Notes: generated from the sequence alone by a model not told the origin. A stretch of DNA of 64,000 nt from Fretibacter rubidus (GCF_041429785.1 NZ_CP163423.1:2170001-2234000); one strand, 5' to 3'. Positions 46,563-56,860 are shown, numbered from the stretch's first letter. Numbers and translations: made by a program.

Positions 46563-46614
46563 AGCCCTGTTTTAAACAGAGGCAACGATAATACCAAATG
46601 TTTTTATCGCGCCC

Positions 46615-47892
46615 TTATCCCGTAGCGTTCATCGCGGATGCCTTGGCCACCGCCGCCCGATAGTGGTTTGCCGCGTCTAGGTAGAAAATAATGCTCAGCA
46701 CGTTAAAGACCAAAATACAGGCCAGCGCACGGCGAATGGATAATTGCCCAAGCTCTGGATTAAACATATCTGACAGCACGCCTAAAATCACAGGCCCAAA
46801 CCCAATACCGATTAAGGTCAAACACAACAGCATCACCGCAGACGCCATAGCCCGCATACGGATCGGCACAAGTTCTTGCATCGCCGTATAGGAAATGGAG
46901 GCATATAACAGCCCCAAAAACCCTGGCACAGTATAGGCCAAATAGGCCGTCTGTTTATCGGGCGCATATAAAAACCAAACAATAAACGGAAAGGCGATAA
47001 TGCCCGTAATCAGGATTGTCCAAGGCCTCCAACGCAAATCTTTTTCAGATAAGCGGTCACAAATCGCGCCGACAGTAATCGCGCCGATGCCGCCAAGGCC
47101 GCCCATTAATAAGCCAAGCGCGATGCCAAGTTCATCAATCGGGACAGAATGAACCCGAATTAAATAAAGCGGGATACCCGCCAAGAATGCATTGGCTGAC
47201 AAACAAACGAAAACACCACCGAGAAGCAAGCTAACCATCGCGCGTTGCGAAAGGAAAAATCGCAGCGTGTCTTTTAATAGCGGCGCGTCTCCTGTCGGTG
47301 CGCGGTCATCTGATGCCCCGCGTTTGGGCTCTGCCACTGTTATCATCATTACTGCGGCAAAGATTAAACCGGGTGCCCCTGCCACGAAAAACGCCACGCG
47401 CCAGCCATAATTGGCTGCAATCGCCCCGCCAAGAATAAAGCCGATTAAAATGCCGAGGCTAATCCCCGTGGTATAAATCCCTAACGCCATGGCGCGGCGT
47501 TTAGGCGGAAATAAATCAGCAATCATCGCGGTGGCCGGCGGAGTGCCGCCCGCTTCGCCAATGCCCACGCCCATACGGGCCAAAGCCAGTTGCCAGAAAT
47601 TATTCGCAAAGCCGCTGACCGCGGTCATGCCCGACCATATCGTCACCGCCAGCGCGATAATATTACGGCGATTACCCCGATCCGCCCAAGCCGCAAAAGG
47701 AATACCCAGCGTCGCGTAAAAGGCCGCAAATAAAAACCCCGTCAGCAATCCTAGCTGCGTATCTGATAGCCCAAATTCTTGTTTGATTGGCTCTGATAAG
47801 ATGACCATAATTTGGCGGTCTACATGATTAAGCGCGTAAACGACTGTCAGGATAAACAGGATATACCACTTATTATTAGACCGTAATGACAT
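46615..47892 (-). CDS. MFS transporter, spinster-like
   Basis: This 425-residue inner-membrane transporter has 12 predicted helices. The first helix YALNHVDRQIM with Asp-Arg, GFLFAAFYATLGIPFAAWADRGNRR (quoted only as the region about 52-76) and GVGIGEAGGTPPA in helix 4 are typical of spinster-like MFS proteins common in marine and degrading Alphaproteobacteria. It starts three bases after the hydrolase stop and so belongs to the acyl-CoA synthetase operon. It could export or import the substrate or product of the linked hydrolases. Confidence 0.92.
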   Translation of the reverse strand: MSLRSNNKWYILFILTVVYALNHVDRQIMVILSEPIKQEFGLSDTQLGLLTGFLFAAFYATLGIPFAAWADRGNRRNIIALAVTIWSGMTAVSGFANNFWQLALARMGVGIGEAGGTPPATAMIADLFPPKRRAMALGIYTTGISLGILIGFILGGAIAANYGWRVAFFVAGAPGLIFAAVMMITVAEPKRGASDDRAPTGDAPLLKDTLRFFLSQRAMVSLLLGGVFVCLSANAFLAGIPLYLIRVHSVPIDELGIALGLLMGGLGGIGAITVGAICDRLSEKDLRWRPWTILITGIIAFPFIVWFLYAPDKQTAYLAYTVPGFLGLLYASISYTAMQELVPIRMRAMASAVMLLCLTLIGIGFGPVILGVLSDMFNPELGQLSIRRALACILVFNVLSIIFYLDAANHYRAAVAKASAMNATG

Positions 47893-47895
47893 GGC

Positions 47896-48816
47896 TTATT
47901 CCTGTTGTTGAATAAATTGATGGATAAGGTTTGCGGTCAACTCTGGCGCTTCTTCTTGCGGGACGTGACCCATGCCGTCTAAGGGGGTAAGCGCTGCATT
48001 GGGCATAGTAGCCGCGAATTTTTCGCCGTGAGCGGGCGGCACCATGATGTCTTTATCACCCCATAAAATCAGGGTAGGCGTGGCAACCGTCTTCAAATCA
48101 TGGTTTGGGTCAGGCAAAGTAAAAGTCTCTGCACGCGTCACAAAGGCGTCGCCGTTACCGGGACGTTCCATCATATCCATGATGGTCCTAAGCCGTGTTT
48201 CAGATAGCTTTGATGGATCACCGTAAAGCGCGGCAGTGGCTTGGCGGACGCCCGCTTCGGGCGCTTTGGTCAGGTATAATTTGACCATCAACGGGACAGC
48301 AACAGGGGTTTCTGTCACGCCGTTTATCGAAAACCCACCAGGCGAGATTAGGACGAGCTTTGCAACGCCGTCTGGGCGAGATTGCGCCAGTCGCCACGCA
48401 ACAAGGCCGCCGAGGGAGTTACCAACAAGGGTTGGGTTTTGAATATCAAGCGCGTCTAAAAAGTCGCTAACAAATCTGACTGTGTCCGCATTGGAATAGC
48501 GCGCTTGCGCGTCTGGCCCTGTCAGGCCGTGACCTGGTAAATCAAGACGGATGATGCGGTAGTCACCTTTTAATATGTCAGCAACCCCGTCCCATGTTTC
48601 CAGCGAGGATGTAAATCCGTGTATCATGACAATTGTCGGTGCGCCCTTGGCCCCCTCATCACGGTAGCGAATGGGCAGGCCGTCTATGGTTATCAACGCA
48701 TCGCTAGCGTTGAAATAGGGGCTGTCTTTTACCATGAAATCATCCGCTGGCTCACCACTGCATGCCGCTAGGACTAAAAGGGCAAACCCAAAGAATAATG
48801 CGCTTAGGACTCTCAT
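47896..48816 (-). CDS. Alpha/beta hydrolase lipoprotein
   Basis: This esterase-like protein of 306 residues begins with a lipoprotein leader (LVLAACSGEP, Cys about 18), so it should act in the periplasm. HGFTSSLETWDGV forms the oxyanion region, VGNSLGG holds the nucleophile Ser, GDKDIMVP the acid region and GMGHVPQEEAP the catalytic His. The start overlaps the stop of the preceding hydrolase (ATGA); the longer frame to 48912 is inside that gene. Confidence 0.9.
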   Translation of the reverse strand: MRVLSALFFGFALLVLAACSGEPADDFMVKDSPYFNASDALITIDGLPIRYRDEGAKGAPTIVMIHGFTSSLETWDGVADILKGDYRIIRLDLPGHGLTGPDAQARYSNADTVRFVSDFLDALDIQNPTLVGNSLGGLVAWRLAQSRPDGVAKLVLISPGGFSINGVTETPVAVPLMVKLYLTKAPEAGVRQATAALYGDPSKLSETRLRTIMDMMERPGNGDAFVTRAETFTLPDPNHDLKTVATPTLILWGDKDIMVPPAHGEKFAATMPNAALTPLDGMGHVPQEEAPELTANLIHQFIQQQE

Positions 48817-49694
48817 GTGTCTGCCTTTAAAAAGCGCTCTATCGCGAGAAGGCTTTCGGGCTCCGTGAGCATTGGCGCATGACCTATATTGGGGATTTCC
48901 GAGTAGCGGCAATTGGGATGGTCTTCGGCCATTTTTTGTGCGGTTTCTTTGGATAATATATCAGACAGCGCCCCGCGTATGACCAGCACAGGCATGTCGT
49001 ATAGCGCGCTATATAAAGACCACATATCGGGCGGCGCGGCATTGGCTCCGTCTGTTTTTATGGGCTTACTAATGGCGGGATCATAGGCAAACCGCAACTT
49101 GCCGTCGGGCGTCGTCTCGCAAATGCGTTTGGCGAACGCGAGCCAATCGGCCTCTGTGTAATCTGGGAAAATATCCGGGCCTTGCGCCTTAATCGCAGCG
49201 ACAGCAGCGTCCCAATCGTCAAACTTGTTTGGGCCGCCAACATAGCCTTTGATACGGTCCAGTCCCTTAGGGTCAATATCAGGGCCAATGTCATTGATGA
49301 TAACTTTGGAAAACACGCCAGGTTGCGTTGCCGCCATCATCATCGCCATAATCCCGCCCATAGAGGTGCCGATTGCAATGACAGTACTTAGCTTTAGATG
49401 TTCCAGAAGCGCGAACATATCAGCGCAGTAAATATCGGGGCGATAGCGCGATATATCCGTGTCATAATCCGACCATCCCCGCCCCCGTTGATCAACAGAT
49501 ATAACGCGGTAGCGGTCTGATAATATCAGCGCAAGGTTATGAAAATCTGCCGAATTACGCGTGAGGCCATGCATACATAAAACCACAGGCCTATCGCCCC
49601 GATCATCGCCGTAATCGCGCGCATAGAGCTTTAGTCCGCCCTCGCCTACATAGAACACATCGTCATAAGCTTTAGTCAAAGATTTGCCCCTCAT
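48813..49694 (-). CDS. Alpha/beta hydrolase
   Basis: This 293-residue cytosolic hydrolase has no leader. CMHGLTRNSADF is the oxyanion-hole motif, GTSMGGIMAM the nucleophile elbow, and NIGHAPMLTEP holds the catalytic His. It overlaps the upstream acyl-CoA synthetase gene by 23 bases and the lipoprotein hydrolase by four. One hydrolase in the periplasm and one in the cytosol suggests stepwise breakdown of one ester-type substrate. Confidence 0.92.
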   Translation of the reverse strand: MRGKSLTKAYDDVFYVGEGGLKLYARDYGDDRGDRPVVLCMHGLTRNSADFHNLALILSDRYRVISVDQRGRGWSDYDTDISRYRPDIYCADMFALLEHLKLSTVIAIGTSMGGIMAMMMAATQPGVFSKVIINDIGPDIDPKGLDRIKGYVGGPNKFDDWDAAVAAIKAQGPDIFPDYTEADWLAFAKRICETTPDGKLRFAYDPAISKPIKTDGANAAPPDMWSLYSALYDMPVLVIRGALSDILSKETAQKMAEDHPNCRYSEIPNIGHAPMLTEPESLLAIERFLKADT

Positions 49695-51249
49695 AGCGTT
49701 TGCGAAGCTCGCGTTTTAAAATCTTACCATTGGGATTTCGCGGAATTTCATCAATTATGTCTATGCCCGCGATGCGTTGCTGTTTCCCTAGCTTAGCATT
49801 GGCCCAAGCTTTTACGGCGTCAGTATCAAATGCACCATTTTTCGGGGCGACAATGGCGATGGGGGTTTCGCCCCATTTATGGCTTTTGACGCCAATCACA
49901 GCCACGTCAGACACATCATCATGGGTGACCAACACCGCTTCGATATCTTGGGGGTAAATATTTTGTCCCCCTGATAAGATCATGTCTTTCTTTCGGTCTA
50001 CGATATACAGGTAGCCGTCATCATCCAGAAAACCAATATCGCCCGTACGGAGCCAATGGCGGCCCTTCCCATCAACCCAAAGCGCCTCGCGGCTGGCGTC
50101 TTCGCGACCTAAATAGCCCGGCATTGCGATGCGGCCATAAGACAGTATTTCGCCTGATTGTCCCGCTTTGCACGGGCGGTCATTATCGTCCAAAATTACT
50201 ATATCTGTACCCATCAACGGTAATCCTACGGACGCCAAACGCCCCGCTGCATCTTCGGGGTCCAAGGTGGTAATCACGCCTTCAGTTAAGCCGTAAAGCT
50301 CTATGATACCGCAATCAAAACGCTCAAATAATGCGGCTTTGACCGGTTCACGCAGGGGGGACCCCGCGCTCATCATACCTTGCATTGAACTGACGTCATA
50401 TTGTGCGTGACTGTCCACATCCATCATGCGTTCATATTGGACGGGCACCATAGATAGATGGGTGACACGGTCGCGTTCAATCTGCTGCCAGAGGGCTTTT
50501 GCGTCAAACTTTTCGCTAATAATCAACGTCCCCCCCGACAGTAGCGTACAAAGCATTCCGACCCAGGTGATATTAGAATAAAGTCCGATGGTCGCAAGGA
50601 AACGTGCAGAGCTGTTGTAGCGTAGCGCAATTGACAAATCATACGCCCAATCACGGCGGCCTTTATGGCTATGCACAATACCCTTGGGCTGGCCCGTTGT
50701 TCCTGACGAGTAAATGATATTAAGGTAATCATCAGGCGCGATAGTAACGTCTGGCCGCGCAGTGCTTTGGGCCATTTTCCAGCTTTGGAAATCTGTCCAG
50801 TCTTTATAGGGTTGGCCAGCGCAAATTTTATTAATGTGAATAGCTTTTGGTAATCGCGGCAGTAGCGCGTCCACGCGGCCGAGTTGGTCGTCAGTCACGA
50901 CAAGTGCTTTGGCGCCGCTATCGATAATCATATTAACCAGCGCGTCATCGGTGACAGACAAGTTTAAAGGTGCAGAGACAAACCCGCCCATCATCAAACC
51001 AAATAGCGTTTCTGCCATGGCCGCGCCGTTGCGCATAATGACAATGACGCAATCCCCTTTGGACAAGCCCATAGCCGCAATACCGTTGGCAATGCGGTTT
51101 AGATTTTCTGCAAATTCATGCCAGGTCTGTATGTCGCCACCCGCTATCAGTGCTGGCTTTTTAGCCCGCCATTTTCCGTGCAACGCGAATATATCAGGCA
51201 ACAATGGATTGGGTGTCTGAATGATGGGCGCATGTGCTTTATTATGCAT
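49672..51249 (-). CDS. AMP-dependent acyl-CoA synthetase/ligase
   Basis: This ANL-family enzyme of about 525 residues activates a carboxylic acid as its CoA thioester. The A3 motif [16 protein letters not shown], the A5 region YGLTEG, the A8 hinge [20 protein letters not shown] and the A10 lysine motif [11 protein letters not shown] are present. Chain length or aromatic preference is not evident. Starts at 51249, 51255 (ATG) or 51258 (GTG) are all in frame. It is the first gene of the leftward operon and faces a divergent TetR gene only about 77 bases away. Confidence 0.94.
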   Translation of the reverse strand: MHNKAHAPIIQTPNPLLPDIFALHGKWRAKKPALIAGGDIQTWHEFAENLNRIANGIAAMGLSKGDCVIVIMRNGAAMAETLFGLMMGGFVSAPLNLSVTDDALVNMIIDSGAKALVVTDDQLGRVDALLPRLPKAIHINKICAGQPYKDWTDFQSWKMAQSTARPDVTIAPDDYLNIIYSSGTTGQPKGIVHSHKGRRDWAYDLSIALRYNSSARFLATIGLYSNITWVGMLCTLLSGGTLIISEKFDAKALWQQIERDRVTHLSMVPVQYERMMDVDSHAQYDVSSMQGMMSAGSPLREPVKAALFERFDCGIIELYGLTEGVITTLDPEDAAGRLASVGLPLMGTDIVILDDNDRPCKAGQSGEILSYGRIAMPGYLGREDASREALWVDGKGRHWLRTGDIGFLDDDGYLYIVDRKKDMILSGGQNIYPQDIEAVLVTHDDVSDVAVIGVKSHKWGETPIAIVAPKNGAFDTDAVKAWANAKLGKQQRIAGIDIIDEIPRNPNGKILKRELRKRYEGQIFD

Positions 51250-51325
51250 GAACATCACCGTATTGTTTGACCTGCGGCGCGGCCTCTTTCATAGTCAGCG
51301 CGACTTTAAATCGAGACATTCTATT

Positions 51326-51988
51326 GTGACCGCTACCAATAAGCCGCAAAAAACATCGCGCAAAAACCGTATCATGGATGCGGCCGAAGAGTTGTTTGCC
51401 GAACATGGGTTTCACGGCGTGACCTTGCGCAAAATATCGGCCAAAGCGGGTGTTGATGTGGCGCTGACGAATTATCATTTCGGCCCGAAACGCGATTTGT
51501 TTAATGCCGTTTTGGACCGCCGCGCAAAAGTGTTGAACGACGTGCGCAGCCAAGCACTGGATGCGTGTTTGGCCACAGCAGGTAGCACGCCCCCTGATGT
51601 CGAAGCGATTATCGATGCCTATCTGCGACCGCTGTCTGTCATCCAAGGCTCTGCCGACGACGGCTGGCGACATTACTACGCGCTTGTGGCCTATGTGAAC
51701 AATAGTTCCGAATTTGGCCAAGAAGTGATGAGCGAATATTTTAACCCGCTTGTCATTCGGTTTATTGATGCCTTGCAATCCGCCCTGCCCGGGGCTGACC
51801 CGCAATCTATTTACTGGGGATATCATTATCTCTCCGGCGCCTTGACCTTGACCTTTGCCAACACGGGACGGCTCGACACACTCTCGAATGGTGCCGCGTC
51901 GTCCTCGGATGTTGAGACGGGTTACGCGCATATGATCCCGTTCATTGCTGCGGGGTTCAAAGCCATATGCGCGCCCCAAAAGGCCTGA
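51326..51988 (+). CDS. TetR family transcriptional regulator
   Basis: The 220-residue regulator has an N-terminal TetR HTH ([30 protein letters not shown], about residues 14-43; here cited by position) and a C-terminal ligand domain of the AcrR/CecR-like type. GTG 51326 is chosen since an upstream ATG (51221) would overlap the synthetase start and add an unrelated 35 residues. It is divergent from the synthetase operon and convergent with the TonB receptor, so it may control both. Confidence 0.9.
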   Translation: MTATNKPQKTSRKNRIMDAAEELFAEHGFHGVTLRKISAKAGVDVALTNYHFGPKRDLFNAVLDRRAKVLNDVRSQALDACLATAGSTPPDVEAIIDAYLRPLSVIQGSADDGWRHYYALVAYVNNSSEFGQEVMSEYFNPLVIRFIDALQSALPGADPQSIYWGYHYLSGALTLTFANTGRLDTLSNGAASSSDVETGYAHMIPFIAAGFKAICAPQKA

Positions 51989-52004
51989 TTAGCCCTAGGT
52001 CCAA

Positions 52005-54269
52005 TTAGTATTTAAATCCGAGCGTGGCCGTGAACGTTCGCGGCGCGCGGTAAAAGGCGGAATAGACCCCGTCGACACCCAACTGGCTTGGCGTGACAAA
52101 GTTATAGCCTGCAATACGGGGACGCTGATCGGTTAGATTACGACCAAAGACGCCGAAGTCCCAATGCCCGCTTTCGCTGGTGTATTTCACACCCAAATCA
52201 AGGACCGTGTAGGCATCGGGGTCTAGCGCTGGGCCGCCTTGGGGGAAGACAGCGCTGACGCCTGCGCCAAAGCCCGGGCTGGCGACATTAAATAGCTCAT
52301 AATCATCACGGTAAGAGGCAGAACCCGTCACAAGAATGTCACCGCCTGCGTCCAGTCCGTGCGTATAGCCAAAGCCCAAACGGCCCGTCCATTCGGGCGT
52401 ATTTTGCGTGACAAATTGATCGGCAATATTCACGCCACCCGATAGGATTTCGTCGATTTCAGCATCGATATAACCCCCGACGGCATTAATCGTGAGGGCG
52501 TCAGTCACGCGCCATGCGCCTTCGACCTCAAGGCCTTTATAAGTCGATTTACCCGCATTAAAGACAGACGACACGAAGGTATCGTTAGTGCCGTCATTAT
52601 CTGAATCCGCGCCTTGTTGCACGGTGATTTGCTGGTCTTTATAATCGGCAAGGAACGCGGCAACGCTATAAGTTAGGCGGTTATCAGCGAGGCTACCCTT
52701 CATACCAATCTCGTAACTATCAACCGTTTCAGGGCCGAAGCCTTCGCGGGACAATCCGAGCGGGTCTAAGTCGGCCCGGGCGCGAGGATCAAAACCGCCC
52801 GCCTTAAACCCTTGAGAGAATGAGCCGTAAACATTCGTTTCATCCGAAAGTGCGTAATTAATGGCAATGCGCGGGGTGAACTCGCTGTCTTTGCGCTCTA
52901 ACCCTTGATAACCCGTCTGGGTGGTAAAGAAGACAGATGATGAATTAGACGGGCTAAACGAGCCTGTGCCAATCCCAAACCAAAGCTCTCGCGTGACATC
53001 AGCGACTGTTTTGTCCTCTGTGTAACGCGCCCCGAGTGACACGCTGAGTGCCTCTGTGACGTCATAAGTAAAGTCAGCATAGGCAGAGAGGTTTTCTTTC
53101 GTTTGGTCACCCGCTTGGTAAATCGAAAGGCCAAGTCCGCCCAAAATAACATCAAAATCACCACTGGCAGAGCCGTCCAGGTAGTATAGCCCCGCCACAC
53201 CATTTAGGCGGTCAGAGCTATATAAAAGCTGAAACTCTTGGCTGAACTGATCATCAGCATAGCGTGCCGGCACGTCAAAATCAGGCTGCGGAAGCGCGTC
53301 AAAATCAATCGGCGTGGTCGTGTCGCTTTCGCGGTAGGCCGTGATAGATTTCAAGGTAATGGCGTCGGATGCGGTCCATGTTGCAATGGCGGATACGCCT
53401 TTGGTTTTCACTTCATTCGTGTCACCTGCCCCGCCGCGCGTGTCATATTCTGATTCTGTGACTTGGAAGGTTCCGTCCGCACTTGGGAGTAAACGATGAC
53501 CATGCTTAGCATTGGAATCATCGTCCGTCATATCAGCGGCAATGCGCAGATTAAAGCTATCTGACGGCGTCCATTCGGCGCTGATGCGGCCCGCGAAAAT
53601 CGCCTTATCGTAATGCTCTGCGCCTGTGTTCAGGTTCTCGCCAAACCCGTCGCGGCTGTAATTCGCGATACCAACACCCAATGCAAATGTGTCTGTTACT
53701 GGGACAGAACCAGAAATTATCTGATCAAATTGACCGTAGCTGCCGACATTCACGCGGCCTTTCATGGTGACATTTTCAGTATCAAGGCTTTTGGTGACAT
53801 ATTTAATCGCGCCGCCGATCGTGTTGCGACCGTAAAGTGTGCCCTGCGGACCGCGCAGCACTTCGATACGCTCTACATCAAAAATATCCAGCACAGCGCC
53901 TTGTGGGCGGGCAATGTAAACATCATCAACATAGATACCAACACCCGGCTCGAAGCCCCAAAGCGGGTCTTGCTGACCAACGCCGCGGATGAAAGCAATC
54001 AGTGTAGAGCTTGACCCGCGCGCCACTTCGATGGTTGCATTGGGTGTAACTTTTTGAATATCGGTAATATCAATCGCACCGATGTCTTCTAAAAAGTCAC
54101 CACTGACAGCAGTTACAGAAATGGGCACATCTTGGATATTTTGCACGCGACGTTGCGCTGTGACGACAATCTCATCATTGACGGATTGGGCCATAGCTGG
54201 CGTCAAGCCAGAGGCAAGTGCCATCGCAAATACAGAAGCAGAGACGGAAAGAAGGCGGCGGTTTGACAT
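52005..54269 (-). CDS. TonB-dependent receptor
   Basis: This 754-residue outer-membrane receptor has a signal peptide (ALASGLTPAMAQ), a TonB box DEIVVTAQRR near residues 32-41, a plug domain (about 45-155; AFIRGVGQQDP, GIYVDDVYIARPQG, VLRGPQGTLYGRNTIGG) and a barrel ending in FTATLGFKY. The plug wording is that of the large FyuA/CirA-like class abundant in sphingomonads and marine Alphaproteobacteria, which import diverse organics besides siderophores. Context with hydrolases and a CoA synthetase suggests uptake of their substrate rather than iron. Confidence 0.94.
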   Translation of the reverse strand: MSNRRLLSVSASVFAMALASGLTPAMAQSVNDEIVVTAQRRVQNIQDVPISVTAVSGDFLEDIGAIDITDIQKVTPNATIEVARGSSSTLIAFIRGVGQQDPLWGFEPGVGIYVDDVYIARPQGAVLDIFDVERIEVLRGPQGTLYGRNTIGGAIKYVTKSLDTENVTMKGRVNVGSYGQFDQIISGSVPVTDTFALGVGIANYSRDGFGENLNTGAEHYDKAIFAGRISAEWTPSDSFNLRIAADMTDDDSNAKHGHRLLPSADGTFQVTESEYDTRGGAGDTNEVKTKGVSAIATWTASDAITLKSITAYRESDTTTPIDFDALPQPDFDVPARYADDQFSQEFQLLYSSDRLNGVAGLYYLDGSASGDFDVILGGLGLSIYQAGDQTKENLSAYADFTYDVTEALSVSLGARYTEDKTVADVTRELWFGIGTGSFSPSNSSSVFFTTQTGYQGLERKDSEFTPRIAINYALSDETNVYGSFSQGFKAGGFDPRARADLDPLGLSREGFGPETVDSYEIGMKGSLADNRLTYSVAAFLADYKDQQITVQQGADSDNDGTNDTFVSSVFNAGKSTYKGLEVEGAWRVTDALTINAVGGYIDAEIDEILSGGVNIADQFVTQNTPEWTGRLGFGYTHGLDAGGDILVTGSASYRDDYELFNVASPGFGAGVSAVFPQGGPALDPDAYTVLDLGVKYTSESGHWDFGVFGRNLTDQRPRIAGYNFVTPSQLGVDGVYSAFYRAPRTFTATLGFKY

Positions 54270-54295
54270 AGTATTTCCCCGGTAACGACGCTTTA

Positions 54296-54328
54296 TTCAA
54301 CAAGCGTTCAATTTCAACAGTTGTTGAG
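54296..54328. promoter_or_regulatory. Two adjacent palindromes, candidate TetR operator
   Basis: TTCAAC-aagc-GTTCAA (54296-54311, one mismatch) and TTCAAC-agtt-GTTGAG (54313-54328) share the pattern TTNAAC-N4-GTTNA. They lie 27-59 bases upstream of the TonB receptor start. The spacing and symmetry suit a TetR-family repressor, plausibly the one at 51326. I did not find a clear copy in the synthetase/TetR gap. Confidence 0.45.
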
Positions 54329-54458
54329 TAACACGAATAAATCCAATGTCAATCATGGTTTCATGACGCCAATACAGAAGGCTCTGGTCCGTGATAAAAA
54401 TATCACGCTACTCAAAACAAAAAAGAGCAGGCCCTCAAAATAGAGGCACCTGCCAAGA

Positions 54459-54495
54459 CCTGCTTATCGCAGGAAACCAGATTGTATATAATCTG
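54459..54495. other. Two hairpins downstream of hemA
   Basis: CCTGC-ttatc-GCAGG (54459-54473) and CAGATT-gtatat-AATCTG (54478-54495) are perfect short inverted repeats just past the hemA stop (54508, leftward). No T-run follows either stem on the minus strand, so neither is a standard terminator. They may be a weak transcription stop or mRNA-end structure. Confidence 0.35.
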
Positions 54496-54507
54496 ACTTG
54501 GAGGAAA

Positions 54508-55767
54508 CTATGCGACTTTACCCGCTGCCCATTTTTGCTGTGGCAATGAAAACTCGGTGCGCAAATCATGAAGTGCGTTCATAAGGCTATCCATCATAGC
54601 GTCCGTATGATCCGGGCTTGGTGTAAACCGCAGACGTTCTGTGCCGCGCGGAACCGTGGGGTAATTAATTGGTTGAGCGTAAATGCCGTAATCATTGATT
54701 AACCGGTCTGATATTGCTTGGCATTTAACGGGATCGCACACCATTAGCGGTACGATATGGGTGTCGCCATCGATAAAATCATACCCTTCCGACCGAAACC
54801 GCGCTTTGAGCGCATTCGCGCGCTCTTGATGTTTTTTGCGTTTTTCTGGTGTGATTTTCAAAACCCGCACAGACCGCAACGCCCCCGCCGCCGTGCTAGG
54901 CGGGATAGATGTTGTGAAGATAAATCCCGATGCGAGCGAGCGCACGGCATCAATAATTGCCGTTTCCGCAGCAATGTAACCGCCAATCATGCCGTAAGCT
55001 TTGGCGAGTGTGCCTTGGATAATATCGATGCGGTCCATCAGTCCCCGTGCCTCTGCAATGCCGCCGCCGCGCGGCCCGTACATGCCCACAGCATGCACTT
55101 CGTCCAGATAGGTCAGCGCATTATATTTATCAGCCAAATCACAAATCTCTTTGATGGGCGCGATATCGGCGTCCATGGAATAAACACTTTCAAAGGCAAT
55201 AAGCTTGGGCGCGTCGGGGGCGGCCGCTTTTAATTTCGCTTCTAAATCCGCCAGGTCATTATGACGGAAGATACGTTTTTCACAGACGCCAATTTTTTGC
55301 GCGCGCTGTATGCCCGAAATCATCGAAGCATGGTTCATCTCGTCAGAAAATATAATTAGCCCCGGCAGAATTTTGCTCATGACACCCAAGGTCGCTTCAT
55401 TGGCAACATAGCCAGACGTCATCACAAGAGCGGATGTCTTGCCGTGCAAATCGGCGAGTTCATGCTCTAGCTGTACGTGATAGCGTGTAGTGCCGGAAAT
55501 ATTCCGTGTCCCGCCAGACCCCGTACCCGCGGCGTCTACGGCGGATTTTACGGCCTCGACGACACAGGCATTTTGACCCATGCCGAGATAATCATTGGAA
55601 CACCAGACGGTAATATCTGACTGAGAGCCGTCGTCTTTAAACCATGTCGCCGTCGGGAAAGACCCTTTAGAGCGGCGAATATCGCGAAAAATACGGTAGC
55701 GCCCCTCCGACTGCACCGTATCAATCGCGGCGTTAAATTTGGCTTGATAGAACGATTTCACAGACAT
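54508..55767 (-). CDS. hemA: 5-aminolevulinate synthase
   Basis: This PLP enzyme condenses glycine and succinyl-CoA to ALA, the alphaproteobacterial route into haem. The 419-residue protein shows [43 protein letters not shown] and [15 protein letters not shown], where Lys binds PLP. The ALAS-specific Arg in RYRIFRDI near the N-terminus is present. The promoter region is shared with a divergent cupin gene and contains an FNR/FixK-type box, so low oxygen probably regulates it. Confidence 0.97.
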   Translation of the reverse strand: MSVKSFYQAKFNAAIDTVQSEGRYRIFRDIRRSKGSFPTATWFKDDGSQSDITVWCSNDYLGMGQNACVVEAVKSAVDAAGTGSGGTRNISGTTRYHVQLEHELADLHGKTSALVMTSGYVANEATLGVMSKILPGLIIFSDEMNHASMISGIQRAQKIGVCEKRIFRHNDLADLEAKLKAAAPDAPKLIAFESVYSMDADIAPIKEICDLADKYNALTYLDEVHAVGMYGPRGGGIAEARGLMDRIDIIQGTLAKAYGMIGGYIAAETAIIDAVRSLASGFIFTTSIPPSTAAGALRSVRVLKITPEKRKKHQERANALKARFRSEGYDFIDGDTHIVPLMVCDPVKCQAISDRLINDYGIYAQPINYPTVPRGTERLRFTPSPDHTDAMMDSLMNALHDLRTEFSLPQQKWAAGKVA

Positions 55768-55814
55768 GCCCTCCAGTTACCGTTCCCTCTTGCCGCCAAT
55801 ATGTATAGTTAACT

Positions 55815-55828
55815 TTGTCCCTGGTCAA
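55815..55828. promoter_or_regulatory. FNR/FixK-type box, hemA/cupin promoter
   Basis: TTGTCCCTGGTCAA fits TTG-N8-CAA, the FNR/FixK consensus core, with half-sites TTGTC and TTGAC (one mismatch to full symmetry). It lies about 48 bases upstream of hemA and about 65 bases upstream of the cupin gene. It can act on either. Confidence 0.65.
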
Positions 55829-55892
55829 AAATCCCAAGAATGAGTTTGAAATAATAATTTTCAGGAAATGAGATGACATTGAAGAGGGTAAA

Positions 55893-56828
55893 ATGAGCAT
55901 TATAACGGATTGGACAGAACAAGACCGCAAGGATTACGGCAAGGTTATTCAAGCCAAAACGCACCGCCTTGCCGATAGCGGGCTGTTTACGGATGAAGCT
56001 TTGGCAGCCCTTTTAGACCGTCACCCCACGGATAAAATTGATGTCTGCACCATGACAGACGACCCACTATTTCCCGCAAAACACTGCACGGTAGATTTTC
56101 GCGGATTTAGCGGCGCGGAATTAATTGAAGCCGCCAAAGCGGGCCGCGTTTGGATTAATGTGCGCGAAGCCATGAGCTATGACGCTGCCTATATCCCGCT
56201 GATGGAGGACACCTATGCAGACTTAGAACGCTGCACGGGGCGTGACCGCCTGCGCCGTAATTGCCGCGGCGGCATTTTAATTAGCTCTCCAACGGCCAAA
56301 GTGCCTTATCACTGCGATCCGACCATGACGTTACTGTGGCATATACGCGGGAAAAAGCGTGTCTTTGTCTATCCGCCGACGGAAGAATTTCTGCCCGACA
56401 CAGCCTATGAAGCCGTGGTGCTGGGCGAAAAAGACCAAGACATTCCCTATAGCCCCGCCTTTGAAGACGCGGCGATGGTCTATGACTTGCCAGAAAACAC
56501 CCTTGTGGCCTGGCCGCATACATCACCGCACCGTGTGGAAAACCAAAGCTTTTGTATCTCTATGGTCATGGAGTTTACATCCAAGACCAGCGCCTATCGC
56601 AATTCGGTCATGTACACCAATGGGCTGCTACGGCGTCATTTTGGCATGAATCCAAGCTGGCACCGATCTGGCCCGATTGAGCGCGGTATAAAATCAGTGA
56701 CAGGTCATGTGCTGCGCAAGCTAGGTGCACATAAGGTTCATGTCCGCGAAGACTATGTGCATTACGCATTGGACAAAGCCGCGCCAAACTTCCTGCGGCC
56801 CATCAACAAAACGCTAAGAAATTTCTAG
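55893..56828 (+). CDS. Cupin/JmjC-like putative Fe(II) oxygenase
   Basis: The 311-residue soluble protein is not recognised as a named enzyme. Its centre looks like a cupin/JmjC-type double-stranded beta-helix: YHCDPTMTLLWHIRGKKRVF supplies H140 and D142, and WPHTSPHRVEN supplies H213, the two-His-one-carboxylate Fe(II) set; RGKKRVFVYPP is the usual strand after HxD. The N-terminal about 130 residues and the C-terminal about 80 (HRSGPIERGIKSVTGHVLRK) are unassigned. It lies between hemA and hemN behind an FNR/FixK-type box. A role in haem or oxygen-linked modification is inference. Confidence 0.8.
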   Translation: MSIITDWTEQDRKDYGKVIQAKTHRLADSGLFTDEALAALLDRHPTDKIDVCTMTDDPLFPAKHCTVDFRGFSGAELIEAAKAGRVWINVREAMSYDAAYIPLMEDTYADLERCTGRDRLRRNCRGGILISSPTAKVPYHCDPTMTLLWHIRGKKRVFVYPPTEEFLPDTAYEAVVLGEKDQDIPYSPAFEDAAMVYDLPENTLVAWPHTSPHRVENQSFCISMVMEFTSKTSAYRNSVMYTNGLLRRHFGMNPSWHRSGPIERGIKSVTGHVLRKLGAHKVHVREDYVHYALDKAAPNFLRPINKTLRNF

Positions 56829-56860
56829 AGGAAAATTTCTAAAGGCTTTGCTCCGTAAAA

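Noticed and set aside
51221-51325. N-terminal 35 residues of the long TetR frame
   Set aside because: They overlap the synthetase start region, do not resemble TetR proteins, and a GTG at 51326 fits the family better.
51242-51979. 245-codon frame opposite the TetR gene
   Set aside because: Antisense to a well-supported TetR gene; composition is rich in Arg/Gly/His as expected from a shadow frame.
54459-54495. Hairpins as an intrinsic hemA terminator
   Set aside because: No T-run follows either stem on the minus strand.
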